Positions 11,251 through 24,984 of a stretch of DNA of 64,000 nucleotides are shown piece after piece. Below the pieces are notes generated by a model. It was given only the letters and a program-made list of their open reading frames with translations. It had not been told where the DNA came from and did no database searches. The first letter of the stretch is position 1. The number at the start of each line of letters is the position of its first letter. The stretch is from Amblyomma americanum (lineage: Eukaryota; Arthropoda; Arachnida; Ixodida; Ixodidae). A program made the position numbers and the translations under genes. Where the stretch lies: the NCBI RefSeq assembly GCF_052857255.1, contig NC_135498.1, positions 159,139,124 through 159,203,123 on the forward strand. The letters are read 5' to 3'.

Positions 11251-14200
11251 AGTTTTGCAGATTACCACTGCATGAATGAAGAAAAATAGATTATGAGAGC
11301 CTGAAGACGTTTGCTTGAAATCGTGCAAGTAGCGCTAAGTAACACTCGCCTTACTCACTTAATTTTGACCTCTTTCTCGTCGTCAGTCATGATTGAAGGG
11401 CCCTCGTTGATTCGCGACTCGACTGCTTTATCCCTTCTCCGGGAAAGAGCCTGCATGGAGAGGTGGGAGAGTAATGACGAAGTGCAGTTTCTTCTCAACA
11501 ACCTGACTTTGCGTACACTCTAACAGCATGCATTCCTGTTATAGTCAACTAAACTTTTTAAGGCTCTTTTCACGATACAACCTAGACGACCACTGACACT
11601 AAACTTTCCTTGTCTATAAGCAACAGTGTCTCGAGCCGGCCGTGGCATGAATGTGCAGTCTACCTTCGTGGCGGCCAGTTTGGCATTGACTTCACATTTC
11701 ATGTGCCAACAGACAATGAAACACTACTTAAGTTATTCAATGCTGCTTGCTTGAGCGTCTGCCTATGACGTCATTCTCTGCCTGTGAATCGTGCATACAT
11801 AACGAAGTGTACGCTTCGGCCTTCCCGCGAAACTCTTTGTTAGTTCGCCCTGTCCCCGAGCTTTTGACAGGAAAGCGTCATTGTGCACATGCCCACCTCT
11901 GTATTGAATAATCTGCTTCAAAATAGGTATCGCACCTAACGCACTTCCGCTGGTATGAGGCAAAGCTCTCGAATCGCTCCGGATCAGCTATGTTTAAAGG
12001 TGATTGTGACCTTTCAAGACAGCCTCAAATAATATTCATTCTCTCCACAGAGAAGCTACACGCTAACGCGACGTCGGGCAGATTCTGAGACTCAAGTTAA
12101 GCACCGATTTTGTAAAGGTGGCAAATCGTAAACACTCCATCTCCTTGAGCTCTTCAAGTCGACAGGTAAATCTTCCATCCCAGAGTTGAGGCGCTAACTA
12201 GGCATGATTTTTCTTTATTTTAACCTCCTTCCATGCTTCTACAATGTTTCGAACAATACATCCGCTAAATTCTGTTCATTTTACTGTACGGTACACTTCA
12301 ACACTTTATTTTCGTATGTCTAGAAAATATTTTCTGAGCTCTGTTTTTTGCTAGAGGAAATTTCTCTGCTTGCACTGAATCCCCATGTGCGTCACACCAC
12401 AAGAGAATCTATCGTACGGCCCATTCTTTGCCGTCTTTAATAACACTAACTTTTTCCTGAGTTTATTACTCTTTGCATGCGGGATGTTAACTTTTGTACA
12501 CTTGTAGCACTACAGAATGCGTTAATATTTATTTTCCCCGCGAAGGTTGCCTTTTCATTAGAAAAGCATTCTCTTCCACTGTGCTCTCAGATATGAACAT
12601 CCAAACCGATGTTTCGTATTTGCCAATTCTCATTCCTCTTTGTCTTTCTCGCTGCGCATGAAGACTGATTTAATTTCTAAGCAGTGTAAGGAGTAGTTGC
12701 TTGACACTTGACTGCAACTTTCGCTTTGGTGCCATCACAACTGAGCACTGTAATCGCGAGAGAATGTCAACGTAAATTCTGACACCTGAAAGCAGTGTGC
12801 TTCTGTTTGCTTCCCAGTAAACACTGTGCTGAAGAAGTGCAATTATTGAAGACGTAACTTTTGCATAGTTCCAAAATACTTCAAGGCTGTTGAGGAGGAG
12901 AGCTGCAAAAAATAGGGCTTAAAAAAATCACCATTTCCTGCAAGGCTGCTATAGTAATAAGAAACATCTCCTCCAAGTTTTGTCACATTCTGTGCAGTAG
13001 AAATGTAGAAAATGAAGTGTGAAGCGCGAAGTGCCGTCGGAAGTGCCTAAAAACATCGTTTCAAGCGCGCAGCAGAGCGGTAAACAGGGTTTATTTTCAC
13101 CCTTTGCGCCACCTTCAGGTGTTTCGTGAAAACTGCTGCCGAAACGCGTTAAAACACATGAAGAAACGACATAATCCTAGTTCAGCCAGGCATACTGCTA
13201 GGCAGAACTAAACTAAGTGAGTGATTGACTGGCGGAAATGCATCGTATGACGTTTAGAGACGATTTCTAGCATTAAGACATCACAAGATCATGGCTTTAT
13301 TGCTGGCTACGTCGCGTATCTGCAGTGTCAAGATTATTTCCGCGAGTTTCCGAAACCGAACAAGCGGCTCTACAACTCAAAAAAGAGAAAAAAAAAATAA
13401 GTTGCAATAGCAGCATTAAATTGCCACTCTAAAGCACCGCATCGAAGAATGTCCTATCTACATATAAAAGGGTCTTGATTGTAGAAACAATGGCCGACAA
13501 ACAAAATAACAGCAGCTTCAATATTTGAAGTGTTTTCTCAGATCACATTTTTGGGCCAATCTGCGCAAGTAGAAATACTAACCCTTTTCTACTTATAAGC
13601 ACAAACTTAAATTGAAGGTGCTTTCTAGACTGAAATTCTGTGGGGGAGAAGATGAGACACGTATTTTTCTGAGTTATGTTTTTATTACAAGAAATTAAAA
13701 ATTCTTAATAGCAGTACATTGCAAGAAACCAGTATTGCCTACACGATGTGTGATAGTACGGTAAAGTGGTCATAAAACAGCAACGTCTTCTTATTCCGTA
13801 CGAAGGGGTTTGCTGTGGTCACCTATGTCCCAAAGGTCGACAATTTGGAACATTTTTAAAATCATTGTTATCTTAACTGACACACCCCTTAGCTAGAAAT
13901 GATCGAAATTTTTTTTCACACTGAAGATAAAACACAAATATTTTTGTTAGTTCTGGCATAAGGTTAGAGTATATCTATATATTTAGTCCAAACTGCCGCC
14001 ATGGTTCACAATTTGACCAGAGAGCAGCGCATTCCCCTTAAGGCAGCAGTTCAGATTGTTTCGCTCCGCGCCAAGATGGGCGCTCAGGTGGAAACACGAT
14101 GGTGTTAGACACTTACGCAGCGCGGTAGAGGCCATTGAATGTCAAGGTGCCGGCTGTCACACACAGACGGCTTGTTAGCGAAAACCTCCACTGCAGTAGA

Positions 14201-16515
14201 TTTGCCAGGATCGCGTTCACAGTAAAAGAAAGAGCAGTAGCGATACGAACAACACGCTAAGCAGTGACGCCATTGACCTTGCTACTAACGTTGACGGTTC
14301 TGCTATAAGTTTTACTATCCGACAATAGCTGAATCTTCGGGCGAGGCTATAATTAGGAGCGAATGCTGCGCAAAGGTAAACCAAGCGTGCGGCGAGGCTG
14401 CATTCACAGAGATACGAGTAAATTGCGTGCCTTTGTAGGAAACTTACCGGTTAAATTGCTGTGTACTATAGAGGAAATGGCGACTGAATGATCCTCTTGT
14501 GTCTGACGCCGCTGAGCTCTATTCAGTTTCGCTTGCTGCAAAGCGTTCTATCGGATTTCTCCAGGGTGAGGAGTCTTGAGCGCGAAGCAGATAGTGACTG
14601 CCTTGTCCTGATAAGCCCACAATTAATGAAGCCGACGCAGTAATTACGCCTTGTAAACGTTCGCGCACAGATAACTGTTGTCTTCCTGATAAGAAAAATA
14701 TTTATTCCCCCTCCAGCCTTGGCCACTGCGCATGGAAGCATCACAGCATAATCGTAAGTAGATCACTTCAACCACTCACATTTATTTGTTTTATATGGAC
14801 GTATATCTCAGGTTACACAATGCTTGCGGATGACATGGCACAATGTGGACCAGCAGTGTCAGCTCTCTGGCGCAGAGGCAACGTTTTACATCCTCGAGTG
14901 CAATTCTTCTTGGACCACCCGATATCATGGTGGCGTTTCATGAATGGAGGAAGCGCAAAATAAAATGCTAAGAATGTTTAAATAGATTTCCTTAAAGCTG
15001 GCCGCTTTTTTTCAGGTGGAGCAATCGCACTTTATTGTCACAATTTACCGGATGAAAAATAACACCAAAAACGTAACACTTTAAAATTTCAAACCTCCCC
15101 ATACGCGGACACAATCTTTAAAGCCCACGTTGGCTAACTCCCCACCCTACAAATCCCGTGGATACCTTTCTGCTGAGCTGGCGTGTTATTTATCACAGTT
15201 TTGCAGGTAAACCGGCTTAACCTCTTTATCATCCATCCCGCCATGAGAACAACTTTCAGCTTCACGCTCCCCATCCCACCAAGACACTTGCCCGAAAGGA
15301 ACTTCTTCCTCATAGCGAAGGACCTATTTAATCCCCGCTAGTGGTGGTTTTATTAAGAATAATAGCAAAAAGGAAGGAAAAGATTTTTGCTAGCCCCGGC
15401 ATCTGCCATCGATACTGAAGCACCTGAGCTGGGGCAGCGGAAATAAAGGATAGCAGGCAGAATGGAGAAATGAAATGAAAGAGGTGAGGGGATGAACGCT
15501 TTCCCAGACGAAGACTAGCCCCTTGTTGATGCGTTGCATAAGCGCCTTGAAGCTCCCCACCCCTCGCCCTTGTTCACTTTGTGTTGTCAAAAAACCCATC
15601 TGCCTGCCCTCTGCCTGCCATGAACTCCCTCTTTTGCAGTTGGTTTAAACATATAAATGCGCAGGTAACTTTTCCTTAATATCGATTTTGTTATACCTAG
15701 TTTCCCCACATTTAAACACCCGAAGGAACGCAGTTAGGCACCGGTAAGAAAGTTGTAAACGGCAAAAGGAAGCGCAGCTATTTTCTTAATACTTGTTTTA
15801 TTATGAAACAGTTAGCCGCGCTTTCAACGAAAGAAAAGATATGCCAAAATGACCCCTGAACACGCGAAATTTTACTTATCTAACGCGCCCTTACAAGCCG
15901 CTATGAAGGCGCACTTAATATTGCTTACCTCTTGCAGTTATCAAAAGCCGCGGTTACCAGCGAAAGAGTGGCAGCAGAGCTATTTGGCGCAGCGGCCGCT
16001 GCGATACGGCACTGCTTACATGGGACGCGCCAAAGTTTTTTGCTGATGGTGGCAACGCCTTGTACCACAGCTGAAAGTTAGGCACTGCGGCCTGTCCCCT
16101 TCCGTTTTCAGCGCCTGAGTTTTCCGGCTTCTCGGCGGCTTTTCCTCAAGTAACGCAACTCGTTGTGGCAATGTTATCTGAATGGTATGAAATGTTAACC
16201 AGTAACGTTACCTGAAAGTGGATAGTATCCTCTTTTTTGAGTGTGCGATAACGTTTCTATTAACGTTCCACAACGCAAAGCGAATAATCTCATAATGTTC
16301 CTACAATAAGGTAGCGTTTACACAATGTTACATTTAGTGTGATAATTACGTTGCAGGTAACATACAGCTTTAGCGTTCTTACAGCGTTAGCACCATGTTA
16401 CGGGTGGCGATGGCGGTCTTAATGGTTAGCTAGACCGCAACTTCAGCTCTTGCCAATTGTTACTGGTTCTTGACGATGCTCATCAGAAAGGCAGCAACCA
16501 TGTGCAAAAAGTGCT
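11251..16515. other. Long non-coding stretch
   Basis: I see no supportable gene in this 5.3 kb. Open frames are short and without recognisable motifs. About 16190-16420 is unusual for repeated AATGTTA and AACGTTA words. About 15370-15600 holds a purine-rich segment resembling the flank of an interspersed repeat. The missing first exon of the peptidase gene could lie here. Confidence 0.4.
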
Positions 16516-16632
16516 GAGAAGTTTCTTAGTTAGTTAGTTAGTTATATTGATTTTAATGGCGCAAAAGCAACTTAGGCTATGATGCGCCAAACACACGGTT
16601 AGAGCTTTTGTTAAAGGTTACGCTTTTTATAT

Positions 16633-19600
16633 CTAAAGTTTGTATAAAACATTGGCTTCTCTGAGAAATTTAAAAATGCTAGAAAAATCAACCAGTGCTT
16701 GATCTCCTAAAAGTAACATGGGGTGTAGTGGGATGTATTCATTGTACAATGTTGTGAAATAATTTTTCCTCAGTTGTTCCAGTTTTTTGCATACAATTAA
16801 AATGTGGTTTACCGTGAGTTCATCGCCACACATTTCGCAGAGAGGTTTGCCTTTTTTTGTCAGTAAGAAGTTGTGAGTAAGGTGTGTGTGTCCAATGCGT
16901 AGTCGACACAAAATAACTTCTATGAAACGCTCCTGATGTGTACATGATCTCCATTCTCCCAAAACAGGTTTTATAGAATGTAGTTTGTTGTTTGTTTGTT
17001 CGTCCCATGCAATCTGCCACTTATTCCTGAGTTTACTGTGCAGTAATTTAGAAAAGTCCCTCTGTGGTATGTTAACTTGTTTTATATGGCCAATTCTAGC
17101 TTGTGCTGCGCAAGCATCTGCTCTCTCATTACCTAAAATTCCAACATGACTAGGGACCCAGCAGAATATAATGTTATGTTTTTGCTTTGTAATTTTAACT
17201 ATGTTATGTATGATTTTTCCTATTATGGGTTCAGCAGCGTTTGTAGAATGCTGCGCTTTTAGCATACTGAGTGAATCGGTGTAAATGATGCTATTTTTTA
17301 TGCTTTGTTTTACTATTTGTTCTACAGCTACAAAGATGGCATAACACTCCGCAGTAAATACTGATGCATACTGTGGCAATCGTATCATTTTTTCATTTGT
17401 TCCTTGAATTACTGCACTTCCGACATGACTTTCTGTTTCTGAGCCATCAGTGTAAAATTCGGTGTAAGTGTCATATTTTTCTTGTAGTGCAAAGAACGCT
17501 TGCAGTATGTGCTCGTGTGGTATTTTCTCTTTGTTTAAGTGTTTCAATGTGAAGTCACATACTGAAGGAAGGCTGTACCATGGTGGTAGATATTCATGTC
17601 TTTGTGCAATATTAGGTAGGGCGTCCAGCACTGCTAAGTCTTCACATTTATCTTCAAAGCGCATTATTAGTGGCCTGATAAAATGTGGTTTATTATTGAA
17701 TAATCTCCTAGATGGGCACTTGGCAACAATGGGATAGCAGAGATGTTTAGGGAGAGAACGGGTTTTTAGGATGTACGTGCATGTTAGTGTGACTCTTCTA
17801 TCCTCTAGTGTGGGCTCATTAGCTTCAACGTAAAGACTCTTTACCGGGGATGTTCTATAAGCTCCAGTTGATAGGCGCAAACCAAGATTATGAACAGGGT
17901 CCAGTCGTTTCAAGTAGGATGTTCTTGCCGAACCATATACCACACACCCGTAGTCCAGCTTGGAGCGCACCAAAGAGCGATATATTTGCAATAGGCATGC
18001 TCTATCGGACCCCCACCGTTTTCGCGAGAGTACCTTTAATACATTGAGGGCTTGGGATGCTTTCTTTTTCAGGTTGTTAATGTGTGACAGAAATGTAAGT
18101 TTCTTGTCAAAAGTGACGCCTAAAAATTTACGTTCCTGTTTGACTGGCAGTGTGGTTTGATTCAAGCACAGATTGGGATCGACCTGTAGGCCTCGTCGTA
18201 ATGAGAATAAAACAGCTACTGTTTTTTGAGGGGAGAACTTGAATCCATTTTTCTCTGCCCAAGCAGCCAGTTTATTTAGTGTGATTTGTATTTGTCTCTC
18301 GCAGGACAGTATGTTGGAAGAAGTGTATGCTATCTGTATGTCATCTACATAAACTGAATACATTACGGACTTAGGTATTACTTTGGTCAAGGAATTCATT
18401 TTTACTATAAAGAGTGTCGTACTTAAAATGCATCCCTGGGGTACGCCATTCTCTTGGGCGAATGTCGTTGATAGAGTTGCTCCCAGACGGACTCTGAATG
18501 TGCGGTTAGTCAGGAAGTCGTTCAAGCAGTTCAGCATCCTGCCGCGGATCCCTAGATCTGCTAGGTCATGGAGGATGCCGAACTTCCACGCGGTATCATA
18601 TGCCTTCTCCAAATCGAAGCAGACACCGATACAGTGCTGTTTGTGGATGAACGCCTCTCGGATGGTGTTTTCTAGGCGGACAAGGTGATCAGTGGTCGAG
18701 CATGCTTTCTTAAATCCACATTGATGTAAATCTAAGAGTCGACGAGATTCAAGTGTGAAGGTCAGTCTAATGTTTACTATGCTTTCGAAAGATTTAGCGA
18801 TGCACCTGGTGAGGGCTATCGGTCTGTAATTGTTAGGACTTGTTGGTTGTTTTCCGGGTTTCAGAAAAGGTACTATTATTGCTTTCTTCCACTCCTCAGG
18901 TATTCTGCCAGTCATCCATATTTTGTTAAAGAAGTTCAACAATGCCTGCACGGCAGCCTCAGAGAGATGGGCAAGCATAGCGTAATGCACATTATCTGGG
19001 CCTGTTGCTGTCTTTTTACCAGAAGATAATGCCTTAATCAATTCCTGGAGTGTGATGGGTTGATTGTAGTCCTCGTTCATACCTGCTGCAAATGGAAGTT
19101 TTTGTTTTTCTGCTATTGCTTTGTGCTTCTGGAACGTGTTTGTGTAAATGGACGAACTGGAAACTTAAGCAAAATGCTCACCTAGTATGTTGGCCTGTTC
19201 TTCTAATGATGTTTGTGTCCCAGGTGTAGTCAATAGAGGAAGTGTGAAAGGGGTATGGTCACTACTGAATCTTCGAACCTTTTCCCACATTTTTTTTTGA
19301 GGTTATTGAGCTGTTTATAGAGGACACATATTTCTGCCACGAGGATTTCTCGGCATTTCTCCGAACGAATCGCGCTCTGGCCTTGGCCCTCTTAAAGGCA
19401 ATCAAGTTCTCCGCTGTGGGATACCGACGCAGAGAGCCCCAAGCTTTATTTTGTTGTTTTTTTGCCAATGTGCATTCTTGTGTCCACCATACTTTATGTT
19501 TTTTGTGTACGAGGCCTGTTGTTTGTGGTATGGCTAGTGTAGCGGCCGATATTATGCATGTAGTAAATTTTCCATTAATTTCGTCTATGCTGAGATCTTC

Positions 19601-20350
19601 ACAAAATTCTTTTTCTAGTGTGGCACTTGCTGTAAAAAGTGACCAGTCGGCGAGGTGAAGTTTCCAGCGCCGTGGTCTTGTGGGGATGACTGCAGTAGAC
19701 GTCGAGAGGCTGATGATAATAGGTAGGTGATCACTTCCCAGGGGGTCATTTAAAACATCCCATTTAAAATCGTTAAAAAGCGATGGTGATGCGAAAGCTA
19801 AATCGAGAAAGCTCATTTTTGCCAAACTTGGGCAACAATAAGTTGCTTTTCCTGTATTTAAAAGGCAGATGTTATTTGAGAGGATAAAATCTTCGATTGT
19901 TTGCCCCCTAGAGTCGCAGCGCTCGCTTCCCCAAAAAGGGGAGTGAGCGTTAAAATCCCCAACTACCAGATATGGCTCTGGAAGGTCATCTATCAATTCT
20001 TCTAGATCATGGACTGTTAATGTAAAATGTGGAGGAATGTATACGGAACAGATTGTTAGTGTTTTATAGCTGGCGATGCTGACTGCAACCGCCTCAAGTT
20101 TTGTATTGAGCTTGATTTCTCGAGCAGGGACGCCGCTTTGGACGACTATTGCGACGCCTCCAGAGAGTCGATTTGCCTGCTCGCGATCGCGTCTAAAAGT
20201 TTGATAATGTTTCAGGATATGTACATGTTGTGGACCAAGATTGGTCTCCTGAAGACATAAAACTATGGGTAACATTGACCCTGAAATATGTGTTATGTCA
20301 CTATAATTCCGCATAAGTCCTCTGCAATTCCATTGAATTAAAAAAGCCAT
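16633..20350 (-). pseudogene. LINE A ORF2: endonuclease - reverse transcriptase - RNase H, broken
   Basis: The ATG at 20350 opens an APE-type endonuclease (QWNCRG, LQETNLGP, GDFNAHSPFWG and GSDHLP motifs, about the first 230 codons). RT follows with YRPIALT, GVPQGCILS and the catalytic YVDD around 18340. RNase H has FYTDGSETESH, IYTDSLS and GNERADACA, and a C-terminal CEMC-H-C finger follows. The frame breaks twice. One break is an A9 run near 19293 (ORF 19262-20350 ends there), one base more than the A8 that would keep frame. The other is a TAA replacing a Glu codon near 19168. The remaining 815 codons (16633-19080) are open. Normal length for the family is roughly 1240 codons. Confidence 0.9.
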
Positions 20351-20382
20351 GCTTGTGTTTTTGAGTGAAAATAAAAGGAGAT

Positions 20383-21592
20383 TTACTTATGTGGTGGGCC
20401 CGTTATGAGGGGTCTGTCTTTTTTCCGCTCAAGAGAGCTGTTCCGCCTCTGTAGTGGAGGCGGAGTGGGTGCTGTATCCACCTCAACCGAGGTGCTGGAG
20501 AACCGCGGAGGGCCCGCGGTTGTGTTAGTTTCAGGCCTCTCCCGACGGGGGGAGGTCCTGCGGGATGCCGACCCATGGACCGGCGCTCCCTGCTTTGAGG
20601 GTGGCAGAGCAGCCTTCGCTGTCCCTGCCCGGGGCGTGGATGGCCCTGCCACTGGCTCTGTGAAAGCAGTCTCAGCAGGTTCCGTAGAGCTGTGTGGTGC
20701 TACGCCCCCGCGCACCACATCAGCGAAGTTGGGTTTTGCTGTGAAAGAGAATGTGTTCGTAAGCGCAAAACGCCTCCTTGCTTCTTTGAATGAAATGTTT
20801 TCTTTTGTCTTTATGGTAATTATTTCCTTTTCTTTTTTTCCAGGACGGACATGCCCTGGAGTACGCTGCATGGTCTCCTTCGCAGTTTGCGCAGCACAGT
20901 GCTGCGTCACATTCCTCAGAATGCTGGTCTTTCGAAGCGCATTTCGCGCAGGTTTTGCGGCCGCGGCAACTTTGTGAGCCGTGGCCAAACTTTTGACAGT
21001 TGAAACATCGGCGGGGATTGGGTATATAATGTCTGACGTTGACTTTCAAGTATCCAACTTCGATCGTTTCGGGCAAGGTACTGGTATTAAATGTGAGGAC
21101 CATGTGTTTGGTATCTATTTCTTTGTTAACCTTGCGGATCTTGATTCGGTGAACCTCGATTACATTCTGGTCGGTAAGCCCTTCAAGCATTTCAGCTTCT
21201 GTGATATGGATAAAGTCTGATTCCGAGATTACACCTCGGACTGTGTTTAGAGATCGGTGGGGGGTAACTGAGACAGAGATGTCCCCTATAGACGCAATGT
21301 TGGAGAGTTTTGAACACTGGATGCTGTCGCGTAGCTCAAGAAGTAAGTCGCCGCTGGACATTTTTGAGACCTTGTAGCCAGGGCCCAAGGTATCGGTTAA
21401 GCATTTTGACACAAGGAATGGGGATATTATTCTTGCCTGTATTCCGTCACTTTCACTGTGGATTACGTGGAACTTTGAAAATGTTTGTCTCTTTTTTGAG
21501 AAAAAATCAGCTGCTTCGTTCCGCCCTGTTTTTAGAGAGCGATCAGGTTTGGATAAGGGTGGAGCCATGAAAAAATTTAGTTTTTCGGTCAT
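20383..21592 (-). pseudogene. LINE A ORF1, Gag-like nucleic-acid binding protein, frameshifted
   Basis: ORF1 products of this group coat the element RNA. Translation from the ATG at 21592 (MTEKLNFFMAPP) gives an N-terminal basic region and an RRM-like central part. Three zinc knuckles follow: CFNCQKFGHGSQSC, CAKCASKDQHSEEC and CANCEGDHAAYSRAC. The frame is lost just after the knuckles, in the T-run at about 20835-20842, where copy A has one more T than copy B. The rest (to 20383, proline- and serine-rich tail) continues in another frame. A GTG-initiated upstream extension to 21661 is conserved in copy B but probably not used. The stop lies 32 bp before ORF2. Confidence 0.87.
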
Positions 21593-22158
21593 GGTGCCAG
21601 CCACCCACCACGGAGTCCAACAAGGGGACGGGACAGGAACTTGAAAGCAAGTCCTGCCCACGCCAGCTGTACACCTTAACTATAACCAAATATGACTCAA
21701 CTCGGGGTAGTTGGTCACACAAGGTTAACCCTCGCCGCCAGGAAAACAGGAAAAACCAAGAAGTGAGTAGGATATAGAAAGAAGAGTTGTGAGACAGAGA
21801 TAGGAAAGTGAAAGATGGAGAGGAGGATAGGAAAAGGCGACTGCCGATTCCCTACGGTCGGGTCAGGCCGGAGGTGCCGTCTGCAGGAAGCTGGGGCCAA
21901 AGTGGTGTGTTGCCTTTGCCAAGGGGCCTTAAGGGTCCAAACGCTCGGCATCGGCTCAACCACCAGGATCCCCTTTTCCCCGGACACGGCAATGCCACGC
22001 ACGGCGAGGCGCGGGTGCTCGGGTCCGTGGTGATGCACAGTTCACCATCATCCCCTTGCGGGGATGTCCCTGCGGATGCTCGGGAACCCGCGGTGTCGCC
22101 GCTCACCGTCGCGACGCCTGCAAGATGCAGGCGCCCCCCTGCGGGGGAGAAGTTTCTT

Positions 22159-24984
22159 GTATAAGTGATTTTAGGAGTGTCAGATGCTAGCAGAAAGGAG
22201 TGCTTGTACGTGTAAAATGTAGGTAAGCTAAGCAAAAGCAGCTACCATGAGCTCCACTGATGATATGCCACCAAATGAAAGGGTTGCACAGCACAGCAGG
22301 CCTGTCATCTGAAAGCAATTATGGTAGCATACCGCTGCAGCTCGGCACGGAATTCACACAACGCCCACCTGATTAAAATGGTACAGATGACATGAAGGTC
22401 ATGCAGCATTTATTGTCTCTTCGCCCAGATATACCCGCCCCTTGATCTATGCAGTGAGCAGGAGCATTAAGACCATGAAATCTTCAGAGGAACACTTGTC
22501 CTGCACAAATAGCAAAACAAAAAAATTATCACAGATGCATTAAGGAGAAAAATGCCTATTATATGGCAGCACTTCCCTGAAGAATGCCTAATAATCTGCT
22601 GCAACATTTCGGCCATACTGGAACTATGCTCGCATAGCTGTTTCCAATAGATTTCAGTACACACTGAAAGAAAGTAGCAGTTCCAATTAAACCGCTGGTC
22701 TCTTGATTAGGATTTTTTTCGTCCTGTAAAAAGTCACATTTATGATTTGACTTGAGAGGCTGAGAGGCTTAACTTCTCAAAGTGACTCAGACTATGTGGG
22801 GCTCCTGATAATTTTGACCACCTGGACACCTTGTTCTGTGAAACGTCAGTGCACAATATTTCACTGACATTGCACAGTACATGGACCTCTAGCATGCTGC
22901 CTGCATCGAAATGCGACGGTTGAACCCACATCTTTCAGGTCAGCAGCCGAACACCATAACCATTGAGTTATAAGTGCACAAAAATGAGCAGCAGATCAAC
23001 ACTGCTGTGTCAAGGAGGTACTTCACCACTGTAAATGTATACAACCGGATAGGGGGCATTCAAATGTCATGGGTGCCATTTTGTTGTCCGGCACGTAGCT
23101 TCAGCGGTGCAGACCAGATCTGGTGAGGATAAGCTGACCAGACACGGGTAGCAGCCTTTAGGAATGCTCTGTGAGCAACTAATGATGGCTATTGTCATAT
23201 GGGTGAATACTCCTATGTACATATTAAACAGAAAACCACAAATAATTAACTGTCTCAGGAATCTTAAATCTCGCTGTCTTCAGATAACCTTGTTCACAGC
23301 ATGCAAAAGCCACAAATGTTTGTTTTTCTACAATTATTGCATCAAGTTCCACAATTCTGCTTTGTTAAACAGTGATTGTGGTCATAAAAAAGCTTAAATT
23401 TGTTTGATTTTCTATCTCCAGCAGTTATTGAATAAATCACGGCCAGAATTGCGCCGCAGTAGAGGGCGCTTGGAATCTCTGGACCTAGCTGTTCTAGCTG
23501 TAGCTGGACTAGCTGTACTGTTTACGGAGCTATTAGGCATTACATATCCGAGCAGCCAGGAGGACTGGTGAACCATATGCATGCATTCGCATACAGAGGT
23601 CTGCCAGACGGCGGAGAATGTGATGTGGTTTCGAATGGTGAACTTATACCAGAATAATCAAGAAGCGAACAAGTGAAAAGCAAGAGGTAGGGTAGCTAGA
23701 GAATATCAACCTCGAGAAGAAAAAGATATAAAGAAACAACAAAGCATGAATGCCTCAAACTTCACAGTGAACATAGACGGAGCAGAACCATCAAACGTAG
23801 CCAATAGTTCGAAGCTAAGCAGCAGAAGAAAATATATCAAGTCCAGGATTGAGCAAACAGAAAATCCTGGAGGAAACCTAAAAGCAGCAACAAGCAAAGA
23901 GAGTATGCAGGAGCGAAATATAAGCAGTATGCGACAGACAGCAAGTAAGCTCCGATTTGCAGATGGTGCTGTTAAGTATCTACGAGTATGAATTGCAGTG
24001 TATGCTTGAGGACCAAAGTAGAAAAAGAACTGCGGGCATAAAAACAGTAAGCAGAAACCACAAGTGAAGTCCAATAGTCTTGAGAGGAACCAACAGCCTA
24101 TAATGAGTAGAGGAACATTAGAAGTGGTAAGGGAGCTCTATGTAAGCCAAGTAGAGGTTGGAGAGCTAGACCATAAGAAAAATTATCAGGAGATACAGAA
24201 TTGCCTGCAGTGAACTCGGTGGGCATTCTTGTGTTCTGAAGCTGCCTAATGATGTTGCTCAAAAGAAAAGCCACATCTTAAAACTTGGATGCTAACAGTG
24301 AGGCTTGAGATTAAATGCAGAATAGTAGGCCACAGAGATGAAAATGTTAGCGGTAAGACTGGACTATGGCAACACAGATTTCAGAACAAGCCCGAATTGT
24401 CAGTACTCTGGCACAAATTCAAAGACGAAAATGGAGCTGATCAGGGCATACGATGCAGAGAATGAATCACCAATGGTCTCTTAGGGCAACAAGACGAACT
24501 TCATGATGGATTTTTATGGCACAAGAGCATCTGCCCCTCTGTCAAACCACGCGTGTTTTGACATTTGAAAACATGCTGCTCTATTGCACTACTCCGTCTA
24601 ATGTTTAGACACGAACATCCAGGTCCACGATCATTTTGCTAGTAATTCATGCCACCGGTGCTTGCCCATCAATTTTCAATGACCTGGGCCACATTAATAG
24701 GAAGATCTCGGCAGCAAGCATTGCAGCGCTGTGAAATTTGAGTGCTACGATAACAATTTGGCAATAAATTTTCAGCACAAAAACAGTCTCGGAAAGAGAA
24801 CACCGCAGTCTACTTAACATAGAGCTGATGTTTGTATGTGCCCGCTGTACACTAAAAAAATGTACAAATCAACTATCAACACATGCTGCATGAAAGCCTA
24901 GAAAAATCAAAGAAACAGAAAATAGGAAAATAAGTTTGCCATTCCAACCCACACCACATTCTCCTCCGTCTGGCAGACCTATGT
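22159..24984. other. Non-coding stretch
   Basis: No gene is supportable. The 122-codon minus-strand frame at 23706-24074 is hydrophobic and low-complexity, in purine-rich DNA, with no family resemblance. About 24500-24531 matches the 3' tail of the SINE for about 30 bp, in minus orientation. That may be a fragment of a third SINE copy. Confidence 0.4.

Larger units (their letters stand above)
16528..22146 (-). mobile_element. Full-length I-group LINE, copy A
   Basis: A 5.6-kb non-LTR retrotransposon in minus orientation. It has a 5' untranslated region (about 21600-22146), ORF1 with three zinc knuckles, ORF2 with endonuclease, reverse transcriptase and RNase H, and a 3' end of TAAC repeats (16528-16543 on this strand). 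Perfect direct repeats GAGAAGTTTCTT flank it at 16516-16527 and 22147-22158. They define both ends exactly and show insertion by target-primed reverse transcription. Copy B at 32741-38356 is the same family. Clade call (I group or relative) is from RNase H presence plus an I-like endonuclease, not from a tree. Confidence 0.93.

Noticed and set aside
20405..20977. 190-codon plus-strand open frame
   Set aside because: It is the antisense of LINE A ORF1; the same shadow occurs over LINE B. No independent motif.
23706..24074. 122-codon minus-strand hydrophobic frame
   Set aside because: Low-complexity product of pyrimidine-rich DNA, without family resemblance.
24500..24531. Third SINE copy
   Set aside because: Only about 30 bp match the SINE 3' tail; too little to call an element.
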